From: Bacteroides sp.
Lineage (GTDB): Bacteria; Bacteroidota; Bacteroidia; Bacteroidales; Bacteroidaceae
DNA length: 64,000 bases
Direction: 5' to 3'
Assembly (NCBI GenBank): GCA_019416685.1
Contig: DXWV01000030.1
Coordinates: 82,054-146,053 of the forward strand
The translations under genes were made by a program, and so were the position numbers. The notes beneath the pieces are model-generated. The model was not told where the DNA came from. It worked only from the letters and a program-made list of their open reading frames with translations, and did not search any database. This document shows, piece after piece, positions 53,470 to 62,948 of the stretch. The first letter of the stretch is position 1. Each line of letters starts with the position of its first letter.

Positions 53470-55023
53470 TTAAGCGTGTAGCTCCAATATAAACCGGCTT
53501 CCTTTTGTATAGTTTGTATCCAGTGTCAGGCTACCATTCATTTTCGTGGCAATGAGTGAACAAATAGGTAATCCCAATCCATCACCTTGTGTGAGGTCTT
53601 TCACTTCGGTAAAAGGTTTGAAAATCGTTTCTTGTTGTTCAGTGGGAATACCAGTACCAGTATCAGTTACAATAAACTGATGAGTATGTGCCCCGCGTTT
53701 TTTGAAATCAAGGTTGATACGTCCTTCTTCTGTGTAATAAGCAGCATTTTGCAGTAAATGAAGCAGTACACGCTCCAATTGTTCTTTATTGGTTTTCACT
53801 TGTAGTTTTGGAGCATTTACAGAAGTAGTAACTTCGGCTTTTATATTGTTTTTCATTTTCTCCATTATTTCTTCGCAAAAAGTACTGGCGTTGATATCGC
53901 TCATTTCGTAGGGAGTAGTCAACGAATTTTCCAGTGAAGAGAGTTCTTGTATATCATCGCTAAACTTTTTCAATGCACCTACCTGAGTCTGCATTTGCTG
54001 CGATTGTTGTGGCGCTTTTTCTGAGAGTTCACTTGCTGAAGCAGCCAGTGTATCCAGAGTCGGTTCCATCTGTGAGGATATATTTTGGATGAATTTGGTT
54101 TTCAATTCATTGTGTTCGTTGGCTATTTGTATGCTTTTCCTGAGTTTTCGATTTCCTGCCATGAAACGTAATAATACAACTGCAAGAAGCACCAATGCTG
54201 CAATAAGAATGACAACGAGTGTGCAAAGCCCGATGATAATATATTGTTTGGCAGAGAGTGTATCATCTTTCTCCTGTATTGTTAGCTGACTTTCGTCATA
54301 TTTCCTTTTTAATACATTCAATTCATCTTGTGCTGTAAGTGCTTTTACGGAGTCGGTCCATACGATGTAATTTTCATAAGTACGTCCCATTAGTGCGGCA
54401 TTATTCGCTTTACGGGCAATAGATATCAGGGTTTTGTAACATTCGTCTACTTTCTCGTAATTCTTTTTTTCTTTATATTGATTGATGAGTTTACGGAAAC
54501 AAGCGTCTCCCTGTGTATTGAGGCCGAAAGTATAATAGTAATTGGCTTTGGTATAGAGTAAGTCCTCACTTATTGAGTCATTTTTGGCAAGATTGGCTGT
54601 ATCTTCCAGTTTGTCCAATTGTAATTTGGCCTGTGCTGCATTTTTAAGTGCGATATACATTTGCAGGCGCTCTTTGGTAATAAGAAATCGTAGGTCGTGA
54701 AACGTTTTTTTTGTTTTCTGTTCACCCGCCCATACAAACTGGTCCATGTCGCGACAAAGCTCGAATCCTTCTTTGTAAAAATTTTCACGTATATAAAGCC
54801 CGTTGGCCTGAATACCGCATTCAACAGCCTGCGGATAATCTTCGCGGGTAACAAATGCTTCATACGCTTTCTTAAAAAGATAACGTGCTTTGATATAATC
54901 TTTTTGGCTCAGGCTGCTTTGAGCTTGTTCCTTTAATTCCTGTGCTCTGCTTTTTGTGGTTTGTGCATGACCTAATATGCTAAAACAGAGTATGATCATA
55001 ATGATAGTTACGGGTGTTTTCAT
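53470..55023 (-). CDS. Histidine-kinase-like sensor with TPR region, lacking the phosphoacceptor histidine
   Basis: 517 residues from the ATG at 55023 (one at 55047 adds eight residues before the signal peptide). A signal peptide (SILGHAQ), a TPR-type periplasmic region (about 30-230), a coiled coil and a membrane helix (about 260-285) come first. The HATPase domain is complete: N box LLHLLQNAAYYT, G1 DTGTGIP, F box IFKPF and G2 GDGLGLPI. The H box, normally N-x-S-H-E-x-R-T-P-L, reads NISSQMEPTL, so the phosphorylated histidine is a serine. It may bind ATP but should not phosphorylate a response regulator by the usual route. No regulator gene is adjacent. Confidence 0.85.
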   Translation of the reverse strand: MKTPVTIIMIILCFSILGHAQTTKSRAQELKEQAQSSLSQKDYIKARYLFKKAYEAFVTREDYPQAVECGIQANGLYIRENFYKEGFELCRDMDQFVWAGEQKTKKTFHDLRFLITKERLQMYIALKNAAQAKLQLDKLEDTANLAKNDSISEDLLYTKANYYYTFGLNTQGDACFRKLINQYKEKKNYEKVDECYKTLISIARKANNAALMGRTYENYIVWTDSVKALTAQDELNVLKRKYDESQLTIQEKDDTLSAKQYIIIGLCTLVVILIAALVLLAVVLLRFMAGNRKLRKSIQIANEHNELKTKFIQNISSQMEPTLDTLAASASELSEKAPQQSQQMQTQVGALKKFSDDIQELSSLENSLTTPYEMSDINASTFCEEIMEKMKNNIKAEVTTSVNAPKLQVKTNKEQLERVLLHLLQNAAYYTEEGRINLDFKKRGAHTHQFIVTDTGTGIPTEQQETIFKPFTEVKDLTQGDGLGLPICSLIATKMNGSLTLDTNYTKGSRFILELHA

Positions 55024-55096
55024 CTTTATTGCTTGTTTAATCGACACAAATTTAAAAATAAATCCGGGAGTTAAAACAAAAAACAGGTATAAAAAG

Positions 55097-55128
55097 GCAG
55101 GATTATCTGTGACAACCGATAATCCTGC
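55097..55128 (-). terminator. Rho-independent terminator of the uridine-kinase-type gene
   Basis: GCAGGATTATC and its exact inverted copy (55097-55107 with 55118-55128); read on the minus strand the stem is followed by CTTTTT. Confidence 0.88.
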
Positions 55129-55135
55129 GACATGA

Positions 55136-56809
55136 TTAATACTTAAAACTACTTCCTCCCAGAAACTCTCTCAATAATGAAGTTGGTGGAATCTCTTTGT
55201 CCTGAACAGGAATAAAGTATTTGATGAACTTCAACAGGCGGTATGCCTCACAATATTCCGGGCAATTGCGGGGTACCCCCGTTAGGATAGGTTCGGCGTG
55301 AAGGCGCAGTACTGCAAATTCAAAAAGCAGGGCGGAATTAAACATTACATCTGCATTTTCCTGATAGGGGAATATCCATTTATCCTCTCCGGCACGTACG
55401 CTGGGCCATCGTGAGATGGTTTCCTGTGCTGAATATCCACGGTAGTTAAAGTCGCGAATAATACGGCGAAGCAAACGGTTGTCTGTGGTAGGAATCCAGT
55501 TATGATCGTCCAGTGAGATGGTCGTTAATGCCGAAACGTAGATTTTGAACTTGTTCTCTTCCGGGATATGTGGGGTTAACTCAGGGTTCAGAGCATGAAT
55601 GCCTTCCAATATTAAGATCGTATGTTTATCTATTCTTAGTTTATCTCCTTTGTATTCTTTCTTTCCGATGCTGAAGTTGAAGCGTGGTAATTCTACTTCT
55701 TCTCCGCGGAGCAAGGCTTGCAGTTGCCGGTTAAACAAATCCAGATCCAGGGCATACAATGATTCATAGTCATAGTTTCCATTTTCGTCGAGAGGAGTTT
55801 CTTCACGATCCACGAAATAATTATCCAGTGAGATAGGATAAGGCTTTAGCCCGTTTGTCATCAACTGGATAGAAAGGCGTTTACTGAAGGTTGTTTTTCC
55901 CGATGAAGACGGGCCGGATATCAATACCAGTTTTACGCGGTTTCCATTTTCTCCGCGATGGAAAATTGTGTCGGCTATCTGGGCTATTTTCTTTTCTTGC
56001 AATGCCTCGGCTACATTAATCAGATCGGTGGCATGTCCCTCTTCACAGGCCAGATTAAAATCGCCTGCATTGGTTATTCCCATAATATTGCTCCAGTTCA
56101 GATATTCTTTGAATACATCGAGCATTTTCTCTTGTTTCACTACCTCTTCAAGTACATCCGGATTTTCTTTATTGGGGATACGCAACAATAACCCGTCATA
56201 GTATTTCACCAGATCAAATAGTTTGATGAATCCGGTACTGGGCAACAGGTTACCATAATAATAGTCAATGGTATCTCCCAGAGTATAATAATAGGTATAA
56301 AGTGAACCGGATGTTTCCAGTAACTTCACTTTATCGTTCATTCCGTGTTCACTGAAAATACGTACAGCTTCCGTTGTATGACACTCAATCCGGTGATAAG
56401 GAATATTTTCGGCTATAATCTCCTGCATCCTCTTTTTGATGAGTGATACATCTTCTAATGTAACAGGACGCCCGATACGCAGATTGCAGAAATAACCTTT
56501 TGATACGGGGTGTTCTACAAAGAGTTTTCCTTCCGGGAATAATTCGCTGACAGCTTTATATAATACAAAGCAGAGTGAGCGCACATACGTACGCATTCCG
56601 GAAGAGTCTCTCACATCCAGAAACTCAACATCTTTATTATTGTATACTCTGAAATTAAGACCTTCGGAGCGATTATTTACTTTGGCACTGACTACCTGAT
56701 AGGGAAAATTAAGATTAAAACCGTAATAAATATCCAAAAGTGAACTGCCAATAGGAAATTCTCTATAAATATTATTATTTTTGCAACATATTTGTAACAT
56801 CTGTTTCAT
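55136..56809 (-). CDS. TGS-domain uridine kinase-type nucleoside kinase
   Basis: 557 residues. The N-terminal 200 residues resemble the TGS and editing-like domains of threonyl-tRNA synthetase (GSSLLDIYYG, then FVEHPVSKGYFC and EIIAENIPYHRIE). The C-terminal half is a P-loop kinase of the uridine kinase/phosphoribulokinase family: Walker A SGPSSSGKTTFSKRL, ISLDNYFVDRE and LILEGIHALNPE. This fused form is common in Bacteroidetes and some other anaerobes; its physiological substrate is uncertain. It starts divergently from the Na/Pi transporter. Confidence 0.9.
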   Translation of the reverse strand: MKQMLQICCKNNNIYREFPIGSSLLDIYYGFNLNFPYQVVSAKVNNRSEGLNFRVYNNKDVEFLDVRDSSGMRTYVRSLCFVLYKAVSELFPEGKLFVEHPVSKGYFCNLRIGRPVTLEDVSLIKKRMQEIIAENIPYHRIECHTTEAVRIFSEHGMNDKVKLLETSGSLYTYYYTLGDTIDYYYGNLLPSTGFIKLFDLVKYYDGLLLRIPNKENPDVLEEVVKQEKMLDVFKEYLNWSNIMGITNAGDFNLACEEGHATDLINVAEALQEKKIAQIADTIFHRGENGNRVKLVLISGPSSSGKTTFSKRLSIQLMTNGLKPYPISLDNYFVDREETPLDENGNYDYESLYALDLDLFNRQLQALLRGEEVELPRFNFSIGKKEYKGDKLRIDKHTILILEGIHALNPELTPHIPEENKFKIYVSALTTISLDDHNWIPTTDNRLLRRIIRDFNYRGYSAQETISRWPSVRAGEDKWIFPYQENADVMFNSALLFEFAVLRLHAEPILTGVPRNCPEYCEAYRLLKFIKYFIPVQDKEIPPTSLLREFLGGSSFKY

Positions 56810-56893
56810 TTTGGCTTTTAAAGAAGTAAATTGAATTGGATAAATATATGATATAATCGGTTAGAGAACAAACAACTATTAAAATAATTATAG

Positions 56894-58591
56894 ATGGAAT
56901 ATTCTTTTTATGATTTTTTAAAGCTCATCGGTTCATTAGGGCTTTTCCTGTATGGGATGAAGATAATGAGCGAGGGCTTGCAAAAAGTCGCAGGTGACAG
57001 ATTGCGAAGCATTCTGACAGCAATGACCACCAATCGGGTAACAGGTGTTTTAACAGGAGTGTTGATAACAGCGCTTATTCAGTCTTCTTCGGCAACAACA
57101 GTGATGGTGGTTAGTTTTGTTAATGCCGGATTGCTGACACTGGCAGAGTCTATTAGCGTAATCATGGGAGCTAATATTGGTACTACGGTTACAGCATGGA
57201 TTATTTCAGTATTTGGATTTAAAGTCGATATGTCGGCTTTTGCTCTTCCTCTTCTGGCTTTTGCCCTGCCACTTATCTTCTCTAATAAAAGTAACCGAAA
57301 GTCTATCGGTGAATTTATTTTTGGTTTTTCTTTCCTCTTTATGGGACTTGCTTTTTTGAAAAATAATGCTCCCGACCTGAATGCCAACCCAGACATGTTA
57401 GCTTTTGTACAGAACTATACGGATATGGGTTTCTTTTCTGTGTTGTTATTCCTTTTTATTGGCACTATACTAACCATGATTGTGCAAGCTTCTGCTGCAA
57501 CAATGGCTATTACATTAATTATGTGTGCCAATGGTTGGATTAGCCTGGAACTGGGAGCAGCACTTGTATTGGGAGAGAATATTGGTACTACCATAACAGC
57601 TAACCTGGCTGCCCTTACTGCTAACTCTCAGGCAAAACGAGCAGCCCTGGCACATTTTGTTTTTAATGTATTTGGTGTAATTTGGGTATTGATTATTTTT
57701 CATCCTTTTATGGAATTCGTCAATTGGGTGGTAGATACATTCTTTCATCCGGGAAATCCTGAAGTAGCTATTTCTTATAAATTGTCCGCTTTCCATTCTA
57801 TCTTTAATATATGTAATGTATGTTTGTTGATATGGGCTGTGAAACTGATAGAGCGTACTGTTTGTGCTATCATTCGTCCGAGAGAGGAAGACGAAGAACC
57901 TCGTTTGCGATTTATCACTGGTGGTATGTTGTCTACAGCAGAACTTTCTATCCTCCAGGCTCGTAAAGAAATACATTTGTTTGCTGAGCGTACTCACCGT
58001 ATGTTTGGCATGGTGCAGGACTTATTGCATACGGACAAAGACGATGATTTTAATAAAGTATTCAGTCGCGTAGAAAAATATGAGAATATCAGTGACAATA
58101 TGGAGCTGGAAATCGCTAACTATCTGAATCAGGTTTCTGAGGGGCGTTTAAGTTCGGAAAGTAAGTTGCAGATACGCGCTATGCTTCGCGAAGTGACGGA
58201 GATTGAGAGTATCGGCGACAGTTGTTATAATCTGGCACGGACCATTAATCGTAAACGGCAGACCAATCAGGACTTCACTGAGAAACAGTATGAGCACATT
58301 CACTTTATGATGAAGCTTACCAATGATGCTTTGGAACAAATGATTGTAGTGGTAGAGAAGCCCGAACATCATAGTATTGATGTAAACAAGTCATTTAATA
58401 TTGAGAACGAGATTAATAACTATCGTAACCAACTGAAAAATCAGAATATTCTGGACGTGAACAATAAAGAATATGATTATCAGATGGGAGTTTACTATAT
58501 GGATATTATTGCCGAATGTGAGAAACTGGGTGATTATGTAGTCAATGTAGTAGAAGCGAGTAGCGATGTGAAAGAGAAAAAACTGACATAG
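56894..58591 (+). CDS. Na+/phosphate cotransporter family protein with PhoU-like tail
   Basis: 565 residues. Two inverted membrane halves carry the family motifs QSSSATTVMVV with GANIGTTVTAW, and QASAATMAI with GENIGTTITAN. The last 200 residues form a PhoU-like helical domain (LREVTEIESIGDSCYNLAR). These NptA-type proteins take up phosphate with sodium. A simple-word hairpin lies between its stop and the convergent rubredoxin gene. Confidence 0.92.
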   Translation: MEYSFYDFLKLIGSLGLFLYGMKIMSEGLQKVAGDRLRSILTAMTTNRVTGVLTGVLITALIQSSSATTVMVVSFVNAGLLTLAESISVIMGANIGTTVTAWIISVFGFKVDMSAFALPLLAFALPLIFSNKSNRKSIGEFIFGFSFLFMGLAFLKNNAPDLNANPDMLAFVQNYTDMGFFSVLLFLFIGTILTMIVQASAATMAITLIMCANGWISLELGAALVLGENIGTTITANLAALTANSQAKRAALAHFVFNVFGVIWVLIIFHPFMEFVNWVVDTFFHPGNPEVAISYKLSAFHSIFNICNVCLLIWAVKLIERTVCAIIRPREEDEEPRLRFITGGMLSTAELSILQARKEIHLFAERTHRMFGMVQDLLHTDKDDDFNKVFSRVEKYENISDNMELEIANYLNQVSEGRLSSESKLQIRAMLREVTEIESIGDSCYNLARTINRKRQTNQDFTEKQYEHIHFMMKLTNDALEQMIVVVEKPEHHSIDVNKSFNIENEINNYRNQLKNQNILDVNNKEYDYQMGVYYMDIIAECEKLGDYVVNVVEASSDVKEKKLT

Positions 58592-58592
58592 G

Positions 58593-58672
58593 AGTGATAA
58601 GCGGATTAGTGATTAGTGCCATGCGGTTACAACGCAGCGAACTAATCACTAATCACTAACCCGTTCATCACT
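58593..58672. terminator. Inverted repeat of ATTAGTG words between convergent genes
   Basis: Arms 58593-58618 and 58647-58672 pair at 23 of 26 positions, with an extra small stem TGCG/CGCA inside the loop. The right arm reaches into the rubredoxin stop codon. Probably a bidirectional terminator. Confidence 0.72.
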
Positions 58673-58835
58673 ATTCATTATACTCTTCAAAGTCTTCTTT
58701 TCCGACTCCGCAAAGAGGACATACCCAATCATCAGGGATATCTTCAAAAGCTGTACCTGGTTCAATACCACTCTCGGGATCACCCATTTCCGGGTCATAG
58801 ATGTAGTCACATACTGTGCAAATATACTTCTTCAT
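58671..58835 (-). CDS. Rubredoxin
   Basis: 54 residues, the normal length. Four cysteines bind one iron: CTVCDY at residues 6-9 and CPLCG at 39-42, with the family residues YDPEMGDP and the PDDW before the second pair. It carries single electrons, in anaerobes often to peroxide- or superoxide-reducing enzymes. A -7 element TATATTTG is at 58858-58865 on the minus strand. Confidence 0.96.
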   Translation of the reverse strand: MKKYICTVCDYIYDPEMGDPESGIEPGTAFEDIPDDWVCPLCGVGKEDFEEYNE

Positions 58836-58857
58836 ATTCCTTTTTTAAAGTTTACTA

Positions 58858-58865
58858 CAAATATA
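58858..58865 (-). promoter_or_regulatory. -7 promoter element TATATTTG of the rubredoxin gene
   Basis: TAnnTTTG match on the minus strand, 22 nt before the rubredoxin ATG. Confidence 0.5.
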
Positions 58866-58923
58866 ACATAAAAAATATACGGAATGTTCATTGTCCTTTC
58901 TTTTTTTTACCATGGAAAAAAGG

Positions 58924-58931
58924 TATCTTTG
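58924..58931 (+). promoter_or_regulatory. -7 promoter element TATCTTTG of the PAS gene
   Basis: TAnnTTTG match. An in-frame TTG at 58942 would be almost leaderless, so the ATG at 58975 is preferred. Confidence 0.5.
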
Positions 58932-58974
58932 CGGTATATAATTGGATAGTAAGTGGCCGGTTGATAAAAGTATT

Positions 58975-59553
58975 ATGAGAATGGAAATAGGATTAATCGT
59001 TTTATGTTCAGTTCTTTTGGTTGCTTTTCTTTGGGAAAGAAGAAAAGTAATACAGGTACGCCGGGTATTAAAGAAAGAGGCGGACGAACTGAAGAAGACA
59101 AGTTATATTGCAGGGGCAATATTGCAAAGTGTACATGCGTTTGTTTTACTAATAGATTCGGGTTTCGTAGTGTTGAAAACGAACTATTATAGGCGTACGG
59201 GTATTAAAAAGGGAGCTGCCGAGAAGAAAGTCGGAGATCTGTTGCAGTGTCGTAATGCGATGTCTGCATCGGGTGGATGCGGTACACATGAACTTTGTGG
59301 TTCTTGCCCGGTACGTCGTGCCATACAGGAAGCTTTTGATGAAAAGAAAAGTTTTACGGACTTGGAAGCTACCCTGAATGTGTGTACTTCTGGTTATGAG
59401 TCCGTAGAATGCGATGCTGTTGTTTCGGGAACCTATCTTTTATTAAACGGTGAGGACCGGATGGTGATCACTGTTCATGATATCACTCGTCAAAAGCGTG
59501 CGGAGCGTGCATTGGCAGCAGAGACTAAAGTGCCCGGAAACAATACTCCTTAA
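58975..59553 (+). CDS. Membrane-anchored PAS-domain protein with cysteine cluster
   Basis: 192 residues from the ATG at 58975 (58981 is also possible). One N-terminal membrane helix (GLIVLCSVLLVAFLW) and a short coiled stretch lead to a PAS domain (about 40-180). Inside the PAS domain is a cysteine set, CRNAMSASGGCG then ELCGSCP, that resembles cysteine-rich PAS domains of redox sensors and could hold a metal or form disulfides. There is no kinase, cyclase or DNA-binding output, so it must act through another protein or only sense. It precedes the calcium ATPase by 72 nt; that gene has its own -7 element. Confidence 0.8.
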   Translation: MRMEIGLIVLCSVLLVAFLWERRKVIQVRRVLKKEADELKKTSYIAGAILQSVHAFVLLIDSGFVVLKTNYYRRTGIKKGAAEKKVGDLLQCRNAMSASGGCGTHELCGSCPVRRAIQEAFDEKKSFTDLEATLNVCTSGYESVECDAVVSGTYLLLNGEDRMVITVHDITRQKRAERALAAETKVPGNNTP

Positions 59554-59590
59554 AAAAAATTAATAAACATTCTATGCCAATTTAATGTTG

Positions 59591-59598
59591 TATTTTTG
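59591..59598 (+). promoter_or_regulatory. -7 promoter element TATTTTTG of the calcium ATPase gene
   Basis: TAnnTTTG match 27 nt before the ATG at 59626. Confidence 0.5.
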
Positions 59599-59625
59599 CA
59601 ACCTAAATTTAACGCATGTATCTGA

Positions 59626-62310
59626 ATGACTGCAAAAAACAATGACTATTATCACTTAGGCCTTACAGACGGTGAGGTTCTTGAAAGTCGGGAAAAAAAT
59701 GGTGTAAATCTATTAACACCTCCTAAACGTCCTTCTCTTTGGAAACTTTATCTGGAAAAGTTTGAAGACCCTGTTGTACGTGTACTGCTTGTTGCTGCTG
59801 TTTTCTCTTTGATTATTTCAATCATCGAGAATGAGTATGCTGAGACTATTGGTATCATAGTTGCTATTTTGCTGGCTACTGGTATCGGTTTCTTTTTTGA
59901 GTATGATGCAAGCAAAAAATTTGATTTACTGAATGCTGTCAACGAAGAAACACTTGTAAAAGTGATTCGTAACGGACGAATTCAGGAAATCCCCCGGAAA
60001 GACATTGTAGTAGGAGATATCGTAGTGCTTGAGACCGGTGAGGAGATTCCTGCCGATGGTGAGTTGGTAGAAGCTATCTCTCTCCAGGTTAATGAATCCA
60101 ATCTGACAGGTGAGCCGGTTATCAATAAGACGACTGTTGAAGACGATTTTGATGATGAGGCGACTTATGCCTCCAACATGGTAATGCGGGGCACAACAGT
60201 GGTCGATGGACATGGCATGATGAAGGTGCTTCGTGTTGGTGATGCTACCGAAATCGGAAAGGTAGCCCGTCAAAGTACCGAACAGAGTGGTGAACCCACT
60301 CCGCTGAATATACAGCTTACTAAACTGGCTAAACTGATAGGCAAGATCGGTTTTACTGTAGCAGGAGCTACTTTTGTCATCTTTGTTTCAAAGGATTTGT
60401 ATCACTATATCTCGACGAATGAGATCGTAGGCTGGCACAACTATATGGTTATTGCTCAGATAGTACTGAAATACTTCATGATGGCTGTTACATTGATTGT
60501 AGTTGCGGTGCCCGAAGGTTTGCCGATGAGTGTGACGCTCAGTCTGGCTCTGAATATGCGTCGTATGCTTTCTACAAACAATCTTGTGCGTAAAATGCAC
60601 GCTTGTGAAACGATGGGAGCTATTACTGTTATCTGTACGGATAAAACCGGTACACTGACTCAGAATCTGATGCAGGTACATGAACCTAATTTCTACGGAT
60701 TAAAAGAAGGAGGCGCACTTGCCGGTGATGATATCAGTAAATTGGTGATAGAAGGTATCAGTGCTAATTCTACCGCTTTTCTTGAAGAAACCGGTGAAGG
60801 TGAAAAGCCCAAAGGTGTGGGAAACCCTACGGAAGTAGCACTGCTTTTATGGCTTAACGCTCAACATCAGAACTATCTGGAGTTTCGCGAACAGGCCAAT
60901 GTACTGGATCAGCTGACTTTCTCTACCGAGCGTAAGTTTATGGCTACTTTGGTACAGTCTCCTCTTATCGGCAAAAAGGTGTTATATATAAAAGGTGCCC
61001 CCGAAATTGTACTTGGAAAATGTAAGGAGGTAATCCTCGACGGCAAGCGGGTGGATACGGTTGAATATCGTTCTACAGTAGAAGAACAGTTGCTGGGTTA
61101 TCAGAATATGGCAATGCGTACGTTAGGATTTGCCTTTAAAATAGTAGATGATAATGCACCTAATGATTGCGTAGAGCTAGTTGCTGCCAATGATCTTAAC
61201 TTCCTGGGAGTTGTTGCTATCTCCGATCCGATTCGTCCTGACGTTCCGGCTGCTGTGGCAAAATGCCAGTCGGCAGGTATTGGCATTAAGATTGTAACAG
61301 GTGATACTCCGGGTACGGCTACTGAGATAGCCCGCCAGATAGGACTTTGGAATGCCGAAGATACGGAACGTAACCGGATTACCGGTACTGCCTTTGCTGA
61401 TTTGACCGATGAGGAAGCTTTGGACAGGGTAATGGATCTGAAAATTATGTCTCGTGCCCGTCCTACTGATAAACAACGTTTGGTGCAGTTATTGCAGCAG
61501 AAAGGAGCTGTAGTTGCTGTAACCGGTGACGGAACCAATGATGCTCCCGCACTGAATCATGCACAAGTAGGACTTTCAATGGGTACAGGAACTTCCGTAG
61601 CCAAGGAAGCCAGTGATATTACTTTGCTTGACGATTCGTTCAATAGTATCGGTACGGCTGTGATGTGGGGGCGTTCACTTTATAAAAATATCCAGCGGTT
61701 TATCGTATTCCAGCTCACAATCAATTTTGTAGCGCTGCTTATTGTATTACTCGGTTCATTTATGGGTACAGCTTTGCCGTTGACCGTAACTCAGATGTTG
61801 TGGGTAAACCTGATTATGGATACATTTGCTGCTCTGGCACTGGCTTCTATTCCGCCAAGTGAAACAGTGATGAATGAGAAACCCCGTCGCAGCACTGATT
61901 TTATTATCAGTAAAGCGATGCAATACAATATATTTGGTGTCGGTACCGTTTTTCTGATAGTATTGCTGGGTATGATTTACTATTATACAAATGCTGAAGG
62001 TGGAATGACCGTGCATCGTCTTACAATCTTCTTCACTTTCTTTGTTATGCTGCAATTCTGGAACCTGTTCAATGCCCGTGTGTTCGGAACAAACGACTCG
62101 GCATTTAAGGGGCTTTCCAAATCGTATGGCATGGAACTGATTGTGATTGCTATTCTTGGTGGACAGATTCTGATCGTACAGTTCGGTGGGGCTGTATTCC
62201 GTACCGAACCGCTTGACTGGCAGACGTGGCTGATACTAATAGGTACCTCATCACTCGTTCTGTGGGTGGGAGAACTAATCCGCTTCGTTCAGCGTTTAAT
62301 ACATAAATAA
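59626..62310 (+). CDS. Calcium-translocating P-type ATPase (PMCA-like, P2B)
   Basis: 894 residues. Domains in order: cation ATPase N-terminal segment, first membrane pair, actuator domain with LTGEPV, membrane helix with the ion-site motif VPEGLPM, phosphorylation site D339 in CTDKTGTLTQN, nucleotide-binding domain (KGAPEIVL), hinge TGDGTNDAPAL, and six C-terminal helices. VPEGLP marks plasma-membrane-type calcium pumps, which export Ca2+. First gene of a probable operon with the HAD phosphatase (3-nt gap) and ribF. Confidence 0.94.
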   Translation: MTAKNNDYYHLGLTDGEVLESREKNGVNLLTPPKRPSLWKLYLEKFEDPVVRVLLVAAVFSLIISIIENEYAETIGIIVAILLATGIGFFFEYDASKKFDLLNAVNEETLVKVIRNGRIQEIPRKDIVVGDIVVLETGEEIPADGELVEAISLQVNESNLTGEPVINKTTVEDDFDDEATYASNMVMRGTTVVDGHGMMKVLRVGDATEIGKVARQSTEQSGEPTPLNIQLTKLAKLIGKIGFTVAGATFVIFVSKDLYHYISTNEIVGWHNYMVIAQIVLKYFMMAVTLIVVAVPEGLPMSVTLSLALNMRRMLSTNNLVRKMHACETMGAITVICTDKTGTLTQNLMQVHEPNFYGLKEGGALAGDDISKLVIEGISANSTAFLEETGEGEKPKGVGNPTEVALLLWLNAQHQNYLEFREQANVLDQLTFSTERKFMATLVQSPLIGKKVLYIKGAPEIVLGKCKEVILDGKRVDTVEYRSTVEEQLLGYQNMAMRTLGFAFKIVDDNAPNDCVELVAANDLNFLGVVAISDPIRPDVPAAVAKCQSAGIGIKIVTGDTPGTATEIARQIGLWNAEDTERNRITGTAFADLTDEEALDRVMDLKIMSRARPTDKQRLVQLLQQKGAVVAVTGDGTNDAPALNHAQVGLSMGTGTSVAKEASDITLLDDSFNSIGTAVMWGRSLYKNIQRFIVFQLTINFVALLIVLLGSFMGTALPLTVTQMLWVNLIMDTFAALALASIPPSETVMNEKPRRSTDFIISKAMQYNIFGVGTVFLIVLLGMIYYYTNAEGGMTVHRLTIFFTFFVMLQFWNLFNARVFGTNDSAFKGLSKSYGMELIVIAILGGQILIVQFGGAVFRTEPLDWQTWLILIGTSSLVLWVGELIRFVQRLIHK

Positions 62311-62313
62311 AAG

Positions 62314-62931
62314 ATGAAAAGAAAAGGAATAAAAAACCTTCTTATTGATTTTGGGGGCGTGTTGATAAACCTCGACCGTCCGCGTTGTATTGAGAATTTT
62401 AAAAAATTAGGATTGCAAAATGTAGATGAACTGTTGAATGTTTATCATCAGCAGGGGATCTTTATGCAGCAGGAGAAGGGATTGATAACTTCTGCTGAGT
62501 TCCGTGACGGTATCCGGCAGATGACAGGGAAGCCATTAACAGATCAGCAGATTGATGATGCCTGGAATTCTTTTCTGGTGGATATCCCTACTTACAAACT
62601 TGATTTATTACTGAAACTTCGTGAAAAGTATGTGGTTTATCTGCTGAGTAATACCAATGACATTCATTGGAAGTGGTCTTGTGAGAATGCTTTTCCTTAT
62701 CGCGGTTTCCAGGTGGAAGATTATTTTGAAAAGATATATCTTTCGTTTGAGATGAAGATGGTGAAGCCCGATGCCGAGATATTTGAAACAGTACTTGCAG
62801 ATGCTAATATCGACCCGAAAGAAACTTTTTTTATTGATGATTCTGAAGCAAATTGTCTGGCTGCACAAACATTAGGTATTTCTACTTATACGCCGCAGGC
62901 AAAGGAAGACTGGAGTTCTATTTTTAATTAA
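62314..62931 (+). CDS. HAD-superfamily phosphatase
   Basis: 205 residues. Motif I is LIDFGGVL, in which the second position usually occupied by Asp is Gly, as in the YihX-like sugar-phosphate phosphatases; motif II is LLSNTND, motif III MVKPDAEIF and motif IV FFIDDSEAN. The cap is a small helical bundle. It follows the calcium pump by 3 nt and precedes ribF by 17 nt, so it is co-transcribed; a link to flavin phosphate metabolism is possible but inferred. Confidence 0.88.
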   Translation: MKRKGIKNLLIDFGGVLINLDRPRCIENFKKLGLQNVDELLNVYHQQGIFMQQEKGLITSAEFRDGIRQMTGKPLTDQQIDDAWNSFLVDIPTYKLDLLLKLREKYVVYLLSNTNDIHWKWSCENAFPYRGFQVEDYFEKIYLSFEMKMVKPDAEIFETVLADANIDPKETFFIDDSEANCLAAQTLGISTYTPQAKEDWSSIFN

Positions 62932-62948
62932 ACCGATTTTACTGACTG

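Noticed and set aside
58942..58975. TTG start for the PAS protein
   Set aside because: It would begin about 10 nt after the -7 element; ATG codons at 58975 and 58981 fit better.
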